This document shows positions 8,463 through 15,839 of a stretch of DNA of 40,167 nt, in pieces; within the stretch, counting starts at the first letter, position 1; each line of letters opens with the position of its first letter. Position numbers and translations under genes: made by a program. The notes below the pieces were generated by a model, which made no database searches, had not been told where the DNA came from, and saw only the letters and a program-made list of their open reading frames with translations. The stretch is from a virus: the IMG/VR virus record IMGVR_UViG_3300008113_000128, positions 1 through 40,167 of that record; one strand, 5' to 3'.

Positions 8463-10467
8463 GCATGATTTTAGTGGTTATGCCACTAAAGCGGGCTTAC
8501 GTTGCACCGATGGACGTACTATTATGCCTGGCGCTTTCAAGCACCAAGATCAGGCAAAAGTTCCGTTGGTTTGGCAACATGGTCATAACGATCCCGAAAA
8601 TGTTCTTGGGCATGCCATTCTCGAAAATCGAGAAGATGGCGTTTATGCTTATGGATATTTTAATAGTTCGGCCAAAGCCGCGCACGCAAAAAGCCTTTTA
8701 GAGCATGGCGATATTAACATGCTTTCTATTTGGGCAAACGAGTTGATTGAAAAAGCTGGTCGCGTTCTTCATGGAGCTATCCGCGAAGTCAGTCTCGTTT
8801 TATCTGGAGCAAATCCTGGCGCCGTTATTGAAAGCGTGACTCTTCGTCACTCTGACGGTTTCACGACTGAACTGGATGATGAAGCGATTATTTACACCGG
8901 CTTAGAGCTGGAGCACTCGCTTATTAAAGATAATTCGGATATTTTACACGCAGTAGCAAAGGTTGATGAAAAAATGGCTGAAGATAAAGAAATGACGGTT
9001 CAGGATATTTATGACTCTATGACCGAAGAGCAAAAGAATGTAGTTAACTTCTTAATCGGTGAAGCGCTGGCTTCTGCCGAAGGAGAGATGGCCCAGAGTA
9101 ACTTAGATGATAATGCCACGGCCCAGGAAGTTTATGACTCTTTAAATGATCAGCAGAAAGAGCTTGTTGATGCTCTTTTTGAGGAAGCAAAACAAATTAA
9201 TCACTCAAACATGAAAGGTGAAGATGAAATGACCCGCAATATTTTCGAAAACAACGAGAAGAAGAATGTAATTTCCCACGAGGACCTTCGTGGAATTGTT
9301 GCCGATGCCACCAAGAACGGGTCGTTAAAAGACGCCGTTGAGTCGTACGCTCTTGCGCACGGAATTACCGACATCGAGCAGTTGTTCCCCGAGGCTACTG
9401 CTATCGACAACGTTCCCGAGTGGCTGAAGCGCCGCACTGAGTGGGTTTCGAAGTTGCTTGGCGATGCCCGCAAGAGCCCGTTCAGCCGCATTAAGACCCT
9501 CCACGCCGACATCACGCTTGACGAGGCCCGCGCCAAGGGTTACGTGACTGGTGCTTTGAAGAAAGAAGAGTTCTTCGGAGTTTCGAAGCGTATCACGACT
9601 CCCACGACCATCTACAAAAAGCAGAAGCTTGACCGTGATGACATGATTGACATCACCGACTTCGATGTTGTGTCCTGGCTCAAGTCTGAGATGCGTTTGA
9701 TGCTCGACGAGGAAATTGCTCGCGCCGTGCTGATTGGCGACGGTCGTGACGTTTCGCACGAGGATAAGATCAACGAGGGTAACATTCGTCCGATCGCTAA
9801 GGATCACGAGCTTTACACCACGACGGTCAACGTCAACCTCGGAAACGCCGGCTCTTCTGCTCAGGAGATCGTCGACGCTATTGTCAGCAACCGCAAGCAC
9901 TACAAGGGAACCGGAACCCCGACGATGTACACGACTGAGACGTACATTGCGCAGTTCTTACTTCTCAAGGACACGCTTGGCCGTCGAATCTACAAGGATT
10001 TGTCGGAGCTTGCTGCCGAACTTCGCGTTGCTGAGATCGTTCCGGTCGAAGTGATGGAGGAAGAGGCCGATCTGGTTGCCGTTGTTGTTAACCCGCAGGA
10101 CTATGTTCTCGGTGCTGACAAGGGTGGGGCTATTTCGATGTTCGACGATTTCGACATCGATTACAACCAGCACAAGTACCTCATTGAGACCCGTCTGTGC
10201 GGAGCTCTCGTTAAGATGAAGTCGGCTCTGGTTGTGAAGAAGGTTGCTTCGACTGACGTTCTTGTTGCTCCTGAGGCTCCTTCGTTCGATGGCGTCGATG
10301 AGATCACCATCCCGACTCAGACTGGTGTTCGTTACCTGAAGAATGGCGTTGTCGTGACCGGCACCGTTGTTATCACGGCTACCACCACCATTTACGCTGA
10401 GCCGACCTCTGGCTACTACTTCGCGACCAGCGAGGATGATAGCTGGACGTTTAGCCCCGCTGACTGA
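8455..10467 (+). CDS. Prohead protease / scaffold / major capsid protein fusion
   Basis: The product has 670 residues. Residues 1-130 match the HK97-type prohead protease: WQHGH (His42 candidate) and REVSLVLSGANPGA (Ser113 candidate). Residues 180-250 are a scaffold-like linker with two repeats, QDIYDSMTEEQKNVV and QEVYDSLNDQQKELV. From Met259 the HK97-fold capsid protein follows (ITTPTTIYKKQKLDRDDMIDI, CGALVKMKSALVV). Residues 603-670 are an Ig-like decoration also found in the major tail protein. Codons become clearly richer in G and C from about 9280. Fusion of protease, scaffold and shell suggests autocatalytic maturation. SD AGAAAGGA precedes the ATG. Confidence 0.9.
   Translation: MVEHDFSGYATKAGLRCTDGRTIMPGAFKHQDQAKVPLVWQHGHNDPENVLGHAILENREDGVYAYGYFNSSAKAAHAKSLLEHGDINMLSIWANELIEKAGRVLHGAIREVSLVLSGANPGAVIESVTLRHSDGFTTELDDEAIIYTGLELEHSLIKDNSDILHAVAKVDEKMAEDKEMTVQDIYDSMTEEQKNVVNFLIGEALASAEGEMAQSNLDDNATAQEVYDSLNDQQKELVDALFEEAKQINHSNMKGEDEMTRNIFENNEKKNVISHEDLRGIVADATKNGSLKDAVESYALAHGITDIEQLFPEATAIDNVPEWLKRRTEWVSKLLGDARKSPFSRIKTLHADITLDEARAKGYVTGALKKEEFFGVSKRITTPTTIYKKQKLDRDDMIDITDFDVVSWLKSEMRLMLDEEIARAVLIGDGRDVSHEDKINEGNIRPIAKDHELYTTTVNVNLGNAGSSAQEIVDAIVSNRKHYKGTGTPTMYTTETYIAQFLLLKDTLGRRIYKDLSELAAELRVAEIVPVEVMEEEADLVAVVVNPQDYVLGADKGGAISMFDDFDIDYNQHKYLIETRLCGALVKMKSALVVKKVASTDVLVAPEAPSFDGVDEITIPTQTGVRYLKNGVVVTGTVVITATTTIYAEPTSGYYFATSEDDSWTFSPAD
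9214..9231 (+). promoter_or_regulatory. Internal ribosome-binding site and start for free capsid protein (candidate)
   Basis: Inside the fusion gene, AAAGGTG at 9214-9220 lies 8 bases before an in-frame ATG at 9229 (MTRNIFENN). This would release a 412-residue capsid protein without the protease and linker. The shift to GC-rich codons begins just downstream, as expected if the shell is made in large excess over the protease. The SD match and the codon shift are seen directly; use of the start is inferred. Confidence 0.5.
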
Positions 10468-10484
10468 TTTTAAAGGAAAAACCG

Positions 10485-10814
10485 ATGGCTAAATTCTACG
10501 GAGAAGTTGGCTATGGAAATACCATTGAAGACCCTGTCAATTCTGGCGTTTGGAAAGATACCATTACCGAATTTTCTTATTTTGGTGATGTTATACGAAA
10601 TACGGCACGATTTGAAAAATCAGAGTATTTAAATAATGATATTTCTGTTGGCAACTCTATAAGTATTATTGCGGATCAGCATGCCATCGAGCATTTCTTT
10701 AAGATTAAATACGTAAGATGGGCGGGGGTTTTATGGACTGTTACAAGTGTAGAAGTTCAGAGCCCCCGCCTAATCTTATCTTTAGGAAGTGTATACAATG
10801 GCCCCACGACTTGA
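10485..10814 (+). CDS. Head closure / head-tail connector protein
   Basis: The product has 109 residues, starting MAKFYGEVGYGNTIEDPVNS, then FSYFGDVIRN, SVGNSISIIADQHA, and RWAGVLWTVTSVEVQSPRLILSLGSVYNG. This beta-barrel pattern is a common siphovirus head-closure family next to the capsid gene. It would sit between the connector ring and the tail. SD AAAGGAAAA precedes the ATG. The 3' end overlaps the next gene. Confidence 0.75.
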   Translation: MAKFYGEVGYGNTIEDPVNSGVWKDTITEFSYFGDVIRNTARFEKSEYLNNDISVGNSISIIADQHAIEHFFKIKYVRWAGVLWTVTSVEVQSPRLILSLGSVYNGPTT

Positions 10815-11103
10815 GTTACACGCAATACTAGTTAATATTTTGGGATCTAATAATGTATATTTTCAACCACCCGCATCAATTCAGTTACAGTACCCTTGTA
10901 TAGTTTATAAAAGGGATAATGCTGTAACATTACACGCAGATGATAAACCATACATGATGAGTACTAGATATCAAGTAACTGTCATTGACAGAAATCCTGA
11001 TAGCGAAATCCCATCGGCAATTGCAGCACTTCCTATGTGCATATTTGATCGGTTTTATACAGCTGATAATTTAAATCACGACGTTTACAAACTATTCTTC
11101 TAA
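10798..11103 (+). CDS. Tail terminator / tail-completion protein
   Basis: The product has 101 residues from the ATG at 10798, chosen over an ATG nine bases upstream because AGGAAG at 10784-10789 is spaced 8 bases from it. The sequence MAPRLELHAILVNILGSNNVYFQPP, then QLQYPCIVYKRD, YQVTVIDRNPDSEIPSAIAAL and FDRFYTADNLNHDVY, is a family I recognise at the head-tail joint of siphoviruses. It overlaps the head-closure gene and precedes the major tail protein, the normal position for the ring that ends tail polymerisation. Confidence 0.75.
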   Translation: MAPRLELHAILVNILGSNNVYFQPPASIQLQYPCIVYKRDNAVTLHADDKPYMMSTRYQVTVIDRNPDSEIPSAIAALPMCIFDRFYTADNLNHDVYKLFF

Positions 11104-11115
11104 AAGGAGATCACT

Positions 11116-11982
11116 ATGGCTATTCTTTATTGGGACCAGTCGGGAGAACGTTTCTTCGAAACGGGAGTCGACAAGGGTGTCCTTTACTTACCCAATAGTT
11201 CTGGAGTTTACACGAATGGTGTTGCTTGGAACGGACTTACTAGCGTTACCGAGTCTCCTACTGGAGCCGAGCCTAATGCTATGTATGCTGACAATATTAA
11301 GTACCTCAATATGTACTCGGCTGAGGAGTTTGGTGCAACGATTGAGGCCTATACCTATCCGGATGAGTTTGCTCAGTTTGACGGTTTAGCTACGCCGTAC
11401 AACGGTGTTACTGTTGGACAGCAGTCTCGTCGTCGCTTTGGACTTTCGTATCGTACCCGTTTGGGTAACGATATTGATGGTGACGATCTGGGCTACAAGT
11501 TGCATCTTATTTACGGATGCCAGGCTAGTCCTTCGGAGAAGGCGTACAACACGGTTAACGACTCGCCCGAGGCGATTACCTTTAGTTGGGAAATTGCAAC
11601 GACTCCGGTTCAGGTTACTGGATACAAGCCTACTTCTATCCTTACTGTCGATTCGACTAAGGTTAGCCCGACGGCTTTGACGACGCTTGAAAACTTCCTG
11701 TATGGAACCGCTGGAACCAACCCCAGCCTTCCGTTGCCGGATGCCGTGCTCGCGTTGTTCTCTGGTACTGCTACCAGCGTCACCCCGGCTACGCCCAGCT
11801 TTAACGGCACTAATACCATAACCATTCCGTCGGTTACTGGCGTTACCTACTATGATGGAGAGACCGCGCTTGAGGCCGGTGCCTATGTCATTACTGAGAA
11901 CACCATCATTACCGCTCGCCCCAACACCGGATACTACTTCCCGGCTGGCGTTGATGACGACTGGTTGTACATTTACGACTGA
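11116..11982 (+). CDS. Major tail protein (tail tube) with C-terminal Ig-like domain
   Basis: The product has 288 residues. The tube domain has typical segments: WDQSGERFFETGVDKGVLY, GVAWNGLTSVTESPTG, TYPDEFAQFDG and RRRFGLSYRTRLG. Residues 225-288 are a small beta domain (SFNGTNTITIPSVTGV, NTGYYF, DDDWLYIYD) closely like the capsid C-terminus. Codons are GC-rich compared with neighbours, as in the capsid part of the fusion, which points to very high expression. SD AAAGGAGATC precedes the ATG. It polymerises around the tape measure to form the tail tube. Confidence 0.92.
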   Translation: MAILYWDQSGERFFETGVDKGVLYLPNSSGVYTNGVAWNGLTSVTESPTGAEPNAMYADNIKYLNMYSAEEFGATIEAYTYPDEFAQFDGLATPYNGVTVGQQSRRRFGLSYRTRLGNDIDGDDLGYKLHLIYGCQASPSEKAYNTVNDSPEAITFSWEIATTPVQVTGYKPTSILTVDSTKVSPTALTTLENFLYGTAGTNPSLPLPDAVLALFSGTATSVTPATPSFNGTNTITIPSVTGVTYYDGETALEAGAYVITENTIITARPNTGYYFPAGVDDDWLYIYD

Positions 11983-12008
11983 TTAATTTAGACAGAGGAG
12001 ATCAGAGA

Positions 12009-12548
12009 ATGCTTACAATAATTATCAAAGGAGATGAATTCTTCAATGAACAAACTGAAGAGTTTGAAGTTCAAGAAGAAGTTGTTTTAAAGTTAGAGCA
12101 TTCTCTGATCTCACTGTCAAAATGGGAGTCAGAATTTGAAAAACCTTTTTTGACCGATGCAAAAAAAACACCGGAAGAAATATATGGTTATATAAAAGCT
12201 ATGATAATAGGTGATTATCCAAATGATATATTGCTTAAACTATCTAATAGTAACATACAAGAAATAAACTCGTACATAGATTCAAAAAGATCCGCAACTA
12301 CTTTTGGTATTATGCCAGAAAAACGCGGAAAAAGTGAAACAATAACTTCAGAGTTAATTTATTTTTGGATGATTACTTTTAATATACCATTTGAATGCGA
12401 AAGCTGGCATTTAAATAGATTATTTGCTTTGATTAGAATTTGTAACTTAAAGAATTCAAAACCAAAGAAAATGTCTAAAAACGAAATAGCAATGCGAAAC
12501 AGAGAATTAAACGCAAAGCGAAAAGAAGAATTAAAAACACGCGGATAA
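12009..12548 (+). CDS. Tail assembly chaperone
   Basis: The product has 179 residues. The order is an N-terminal beta part (LTIIIKGDEFFNEQTEEFEVQ), helices with LEHSLISLSKWESEFEKPFL and TPEEIYGYIKAMI, and a basic tail MSKNEIAMRNRELNAKRKEEL. This is the normal pattern for chaperones that coat the tape measure. No second frame-shifted ORF follows: the next gene is a tail-tube paralogue. A programmed frameshift, common in this class, therefore seems absent. SD AGAGGAGATCAGAG precedes the ATG. Confidence 0.8.
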   Translation: MLTIIIKGDEFFNEQTEEFEVQEEVVLKLEHSLISLSKWESEFEKPFLTDAKKTPEEIYGYIKAMIIGDYPNDILLKLSNSNIQEINSYIDSKRSATTFGIMPEKRGKSETITSELIYFWMITFNIPFECESWHLNRLFALIRICNLKNSKPKKMSKNEIAMRNRELNAKRKEELKTRG

Positions 12549-12563
12549 AAGAAAGGATGTCTT

Positions 12564-13376
12564 ATGACTGCTATCGTTTGGCATGAAGCTGGTTCTAAAG
12601 TTTATGAAGCTGGCTTAGATCGAGCCGTTCTTTACGTCGAAGATGAAACTGGCGTCCCGTGGAACGGTTTGATTAGTGTATCTGAAAAGAGCGACACTAA
12701 AGTAGAACCTATCTATTTTAACGCAACAAAATTTAATGATATAGTGACTTTGGGGGATTATTCTGGTAGTATATCGGCGTATACATATCCAGATGAATTT
12801 TTAGAATGTGAAGGTATTGTCGAGGATCAAGTAGGTTTATATTTAACCGATCAACCAATAAAAAGATTTCACATTTGTTATAGAACGCTAGTCGGCGAAG
12901 ATGATAATAATTTTAATAGTGGATACAAAATTCATATACTTTATAATTTAACAGCTACGCCTGCTGATAAAGTAAGAAAAACTTTATCTTTAAACAGTGT
13001 CCCTGATGAATTTTCTTGGGACGTCACAAGTATTCCGGAAATAATTGAAGGACACAGACCGTCCTCTCATTTAATAATTGATAGTAGAAAAATAGACCCG
13101 TGGCTTTTGTTGGATATAGAAGATATTCTTTATGGAACCGACGATCGCGAACCGACTTTACCATCAATGAAATCGTTAACCACATTTATTCGTAAATGGG
13201 ATAGACTTATTATTGTCGATAACGGTGATGGAACATGGTCTGCGATTTCGGCTAGAGAAGGTATTATTAATGAGATCACACCAACTGAATATACTATTGA
13301 ATCTGACGATATTGTTTACTTAAATGCAACAACTTATACAATTAGTAGTTCCAATAAGAACGAGGAGGATATTTAA
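12564..13376 (+). CDS. Second tail-tube-like protein (major tail protein paralogue)
   Basis: The product has 270 residues and aligns with the major tail protein throughout: WHEAGSKVYEAGLDRAVLYV, VPWNGLISVSE, AYTYPDEFLECEG, KRFHICYRTLVGED, GYKIHILYNLTATPADK, then DEFSW and YGTDDREPTLP. The C-terminal domain differs (LIIVDNGDGTWSAI) but is again Ig-like. Unlike the major tail protein it uses AT-rich codons, so it is probably made in lower amounts. A minor tail ring, tail-tip adaptor or tail decoration is likely. SD AAAGGATG precedes the ATG. Confidence 0.8.
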   Translation: MTAIVWHEAGSKVYEAGLDRAVLYVEDETGVPWNGLISVSEKSDTKVEPIYFNATKFNDIVTLGDYSGSISAYTYPDEFLECEGIVEDQVGLYLTDQPIKRFHICYRTLVGEDDNNFNSGYKIHILYNLTATPADKVRKTLSLNSVPDEFSWDVTSIPEIIEGHRPSSHLIIDSRKIDPWLLLDIEDILYGTDDREPTLPSMKSLTTFIRKWDRLIIVDNGDGTWSAISAREGIINEITPTEYTIESDDIVYLNATTYTISSSNKNEEDI

Positions 13377-13843
13377 TGGCTACAGTTACCGTGTTTACAG
13401 CTGCTCGTATGGCAGCTATTGAAGCTGCGTCAATCGTTAGCGGCGAAGTTGATGTTAATGGCGATTTAATATTAACAAAACATGATAATACAACTATTAA
13501 TGCTGGTAGTGTAATTGGACCCGTTGGTCCTGTTGGTCCTGTTGGCGAAGTCACTCAAGCCGAACTAGAAGCTGCAATTGCTGCCGCGCATGCTGCTGGC
13601 GCAATAACTGAAACTCAGTTGGCTAATGGTTCAGTAACCGCACTTAAAATAGGAACTGGTGCAGTAACAGAAATAAAAATTGCAAGTGGTGCCGTAACAA
13701 ATGATAAAATTGCAAGCGGGGTTTCAGCCAGTAAAATAGCTGGTGTTTATTATCGAAACGGATCAACATCTCAGCATCAAATAATAATATCAACTTCAGC
13801 TCCAAGTGGCGGAAGTAACGGAGATGTTTGGTTGAGGTATTAA
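13376..13843 (+). CDS. Minor tail fibre with short collagen-like and repeat segments
   Basis: The product has 155 residues. The start MATVTVFTAARMAAIEAASI followed by SGEVDVNGDLILTKHDNTTINAG is a fibre attachment domain common in actinobacterial phages. A short Gly-Pro-Val repeat comes next, then a regular series (GSVTALKIGTGAVTEIKI, SGAVTNDKI) that suggests a beta-helical shaft, and a small end ending GGSNGDVWLRY. It overlaps the preceding stop by one base. It probably tethers or contributes to a side fibre together with the next gene. Confidence 0.7.
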   Translation: MATVTVFTAARMAAIEAASIVSGEVDVNGDLILTKHDNTTINAGSVIGPVGPVGPVGEVTQAELEAAIAAAHAAGAITETQLANGSVTALKIGTGAVTEIKIASGAVTNDKIASGVSASKIAGVYYRNGSTSQHQIIISTSAPSGGSNGDVWLRY

Positions 13844-13844
13844 T

Positions 13845-14816
13845 ATGCCCATATATGTTAATGTAAATGGAACTTGGCAAGAACTTGCTGGAGCAGACAG
13901 ACCGTTTGCAAATGTTAATGGTGTATGGCAAGGAATTTCTACAGTCCACGCAAATGTTAATGGAACTTGGCAACAAGTTTATCAGTATGATATAGCTGGT
14001 CCGACTGTACCAACTCCAGTTGTAACTTCATATGGTTCGTATGATAGTATTTCTTGGTCAACTATAACTGATAGTGGTAGTGGTGTTTCTTCAGCAACGT
14101 TGTATCAAGCGTTTCATAATGTTACCGATAACCTTTACGAAAATATGTATAGTTCAATGCCAATTAATATTAATGGGAGTTCGACAACATTTGCTATACC
14201 ATCGGCAAGGCGAAATAGCCCATCGGGTAAACACTATCAAGTTTACTATTGGATTGCGGCAACGGATAATGCCGGAAATACAACATATGGGGATCAAATC
14301 GGCGCGGTTTCTCCGTTCGTTAACACGAAACCACTCGGGACCTACTTCTTTGCCCCAGCAGCAGCGGATTCAAGAAACATCGGGAATACGGCTTGGCTCG
14401 ACGCCACTGTGGAAGGTGTTGTTGGATACTCCGGTAGTCGAGCATATGGTTGTTGGTTTTATGGAACTGACGTGTTTCAAAATGCCTGTAAAGGCTGGAA
14501 TGCTAACTCTGGTACCATATTCATTAAAAGAGCCGCGTCAACAGATTCTAACCGAGGCAACACAGGAACGTTTTATTTACAAACGCATAACCTAGGATCA
14601 AAAGGAAGTTTTGCCGCAACATTTGGTGGAACACTTATAGAGCAATATCTTTCTGGAAACAGTGCTTCGGCGTACGTAAACTTATCTTATGATATGCTAA
14701 CACGACTGCAGGATGGAAGTGGTCAAGGTTTTGGATTAGTCTATCATAGTAATGCCCCAGGTTTCTTGCTTGGAATGAGAGACTTTTCAGGTCTTATAAC
14801 TTTAAACTATTCGTAA
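13845..14816 (+). CDS. Tail fibre / receptor-binding protein with three W-repeats
   Basis: The product has 323 residues. The first 45 contain three short repeats, VNVNGTWQELAG, ANVNGVWQGIS and ANVNGTWQQVY. Next is a fibronectin-III-like domain (PTVPTPVVTSYGS, then YYWIAATDNAGN). The rest is a Gly/Ser/Tyr-rich beta domain with no enzyme motif, probably the receptor-binding head. The gene is adjacent to the small fibre at 13376. Its position between tail chaperone and tape measure is unusual for a fibre. Confidence 0.65.
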   Translation: MPIYVNVNGTWQELAGADRPFANVNGVWQGISTVHANVNGTWQQVYQYDIAGPTVPTPVVTSYGSYDSISWSTITDSGSGVSSATLYQAFHNVTDNLYENMYSSMPININGSSTTFAIPSARRNSPSGKHYQVYYWIAATDNAGNTTYGDQIGAVSPFVNTKPLGTYFFAPAAADSRNIGNTAWLDATVEGVVGYSGSRAYGCWFYGTDVFQNACKGWNANSGTIFIKRAASTDSNRGNTGTFYLQTHNLGSKGSFAATFGGTLIEQYLSGNSASAYVNLSYDMLTRLQDGSGQGFGLVYHSNAPGFLLGMRDFSGLITLNYS

Positions 14817-14861
14817 CTAGTCAAAATGGCAGTAAAACATTTCAAATTTTAGGAGGTTCAA

Positions 14862-15437
14862 ATGACAAAGTATCCGGTGCTACCAATTATTTTACCAGCG
14901 GATTTAAAAAACGCAAAAAATGGTGAATTAAACCAAGACATACTTAGAGAAATAAAATCTCCTAAAGGAAAAATGCACCGCTTAGCGGCGACAGCTTGGA
15001 ATGCTATGCAACTCGATGCGTACTTTAACGGTATCGAGCTAAAACAAGTTGGCGATTATAGAAGTTTAGCGCGACAGGAAGAAATGTTTAAAGATCGTTA
15101 TCAGTTGACACCAACCGATAGACGCCCGCAAGTCACAAGAAGGTATCAAAACAAAACGTGGTATCTTAAAAAAGGAAAAGCACCATCGGCAAGTCCTGGA
15201 ACTTCTAATCATGGTCTGGGACTTGCCGTTGATGTGGCCGATGCCTCGGGGAAAAGACTTGAATGGCTTTTGGGTGATGGGTTTTTAACGAGTAATGCAT
15301 TAAAGTATGGATTTTCTTGGGAAGTTCGAGAAGGACCAAATGCTGAAGCTTGGCATATACGTTATGTCTGCGGAGATAATTTACCGAAAAGTGTTTTAGA
15401 TGCAATTAATGCTTTTCCGTCTTTAGATGTTCGGTAA
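14862..15437 (+). CDS. M15-family peptidase, endolysin or virion lysin
   Basis: The product has 191 residues. The zinc site of VanY/DD-carboxypeptidase-type M15 enzymes is visible: SNHGLGLAVDV provides His117 and Asp124, AEAWH provides Glu162 and His165, and DYRS provides Arg67. It would cut peptide crosslinks of the host wall. There is no signal peptide or wall-binding domain. SD TAGGAGGT precedes the ATG. It lies between fibre and tape-measure genes and not next to the holin at 22.9 kb, so it may act in the virion during entry as well as, or instead of, in lysis. Confidence 0.85.
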   Translation: MTKYPVLPIILPADLKNAKNGELNQDILREIKSPKGKMHRLAATAWNAMQLDAYFNGIELKQVGDYRSLARQEEMFKDRYQLTPTDRRPQVTRRYQNKTWYLKKGKAPSASPGTSNHGLGLAVDVADASGKRLEWLLGDGFLTSNALKYGFSWEVREGPNAEAWHIRYVCGDNLPKSVLDAINAFPSLDVR

Positions 15438-15442
15438 CTTTT

Positions 15443-15826
15443 ATGATTAAAGTTACACAAAAAGGTGATTTTTCCTATTTAATGAATTTTTTAAAAAGAG
15501 TTCAAAACAGAGATAGTGAAATTTATGCTCAGTTAAAACCATATGCCCAAGAAGGTGTTAGAGCTTTAGAACAAGCAACACCAATAGATAGTGGAGAAAC
15601 ATCTAAGTCTTGGTCGTATAGAATTATATTAAATAAAAAAACTACAACCATTATTTGGGAAAACGACAACGTTGAAGATGGAAATAACGTTGCAATTTTA
15701 CTTCAATATGGGCACGCAACTGGAACCGGTGGATATGTTGCTGGATACGATTATATAAATCCAGCAATTCAACCCATATTCGATAAGATTGAATCAAATG
15801 TATGGCAAAATATAACTAGACAGTGA
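15443..15826 (+). CDS. HK97 gp10-like head-tail / tail protein
   Basis: The product has 127 residues: helix, then ATPIDSGETSKSWSYRI, TTIIWENDNVEDGNNVAILLQYGHATGTGGYV and DYINPAIQPIFDKI. This is a clear match to the HK97 gp10-like family, whose members lie at the head-tail interface. In most genomes this gene lies between head closure and tail terminator. Here it is about 4.6 kb further on, just upstream of the tape measure. The ATG at 15443 follows the lysin stop by a few bases. Confidence 0.8.
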   Translation: MIKVTQKGDFSYLMNFLKRVQNRDSEIYAQLKPYAQEGVRALEQATPIDSGETSKSWSYRIILNKKTTTIIWENDNVEDGNNVAILLQYGHATGTGGYVAGYDYINPAIQPIFDKIESNVWQNITRQ

Positions 15827-15839
15827 AAGAAGGTGATTT

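Noticed and set aside
9325-9900. 191-residue minus-strand frame over the capsid gene
   Set aside because: It is a shadow of the GC-rich capsid codons with no start signal and no family resemblance.
12480-12563. Programmed frameshift in the tail chaperone
   Set aside because: No extended alternative frame follows; the next gene begins within a few bases with its own ribosome-binding site.
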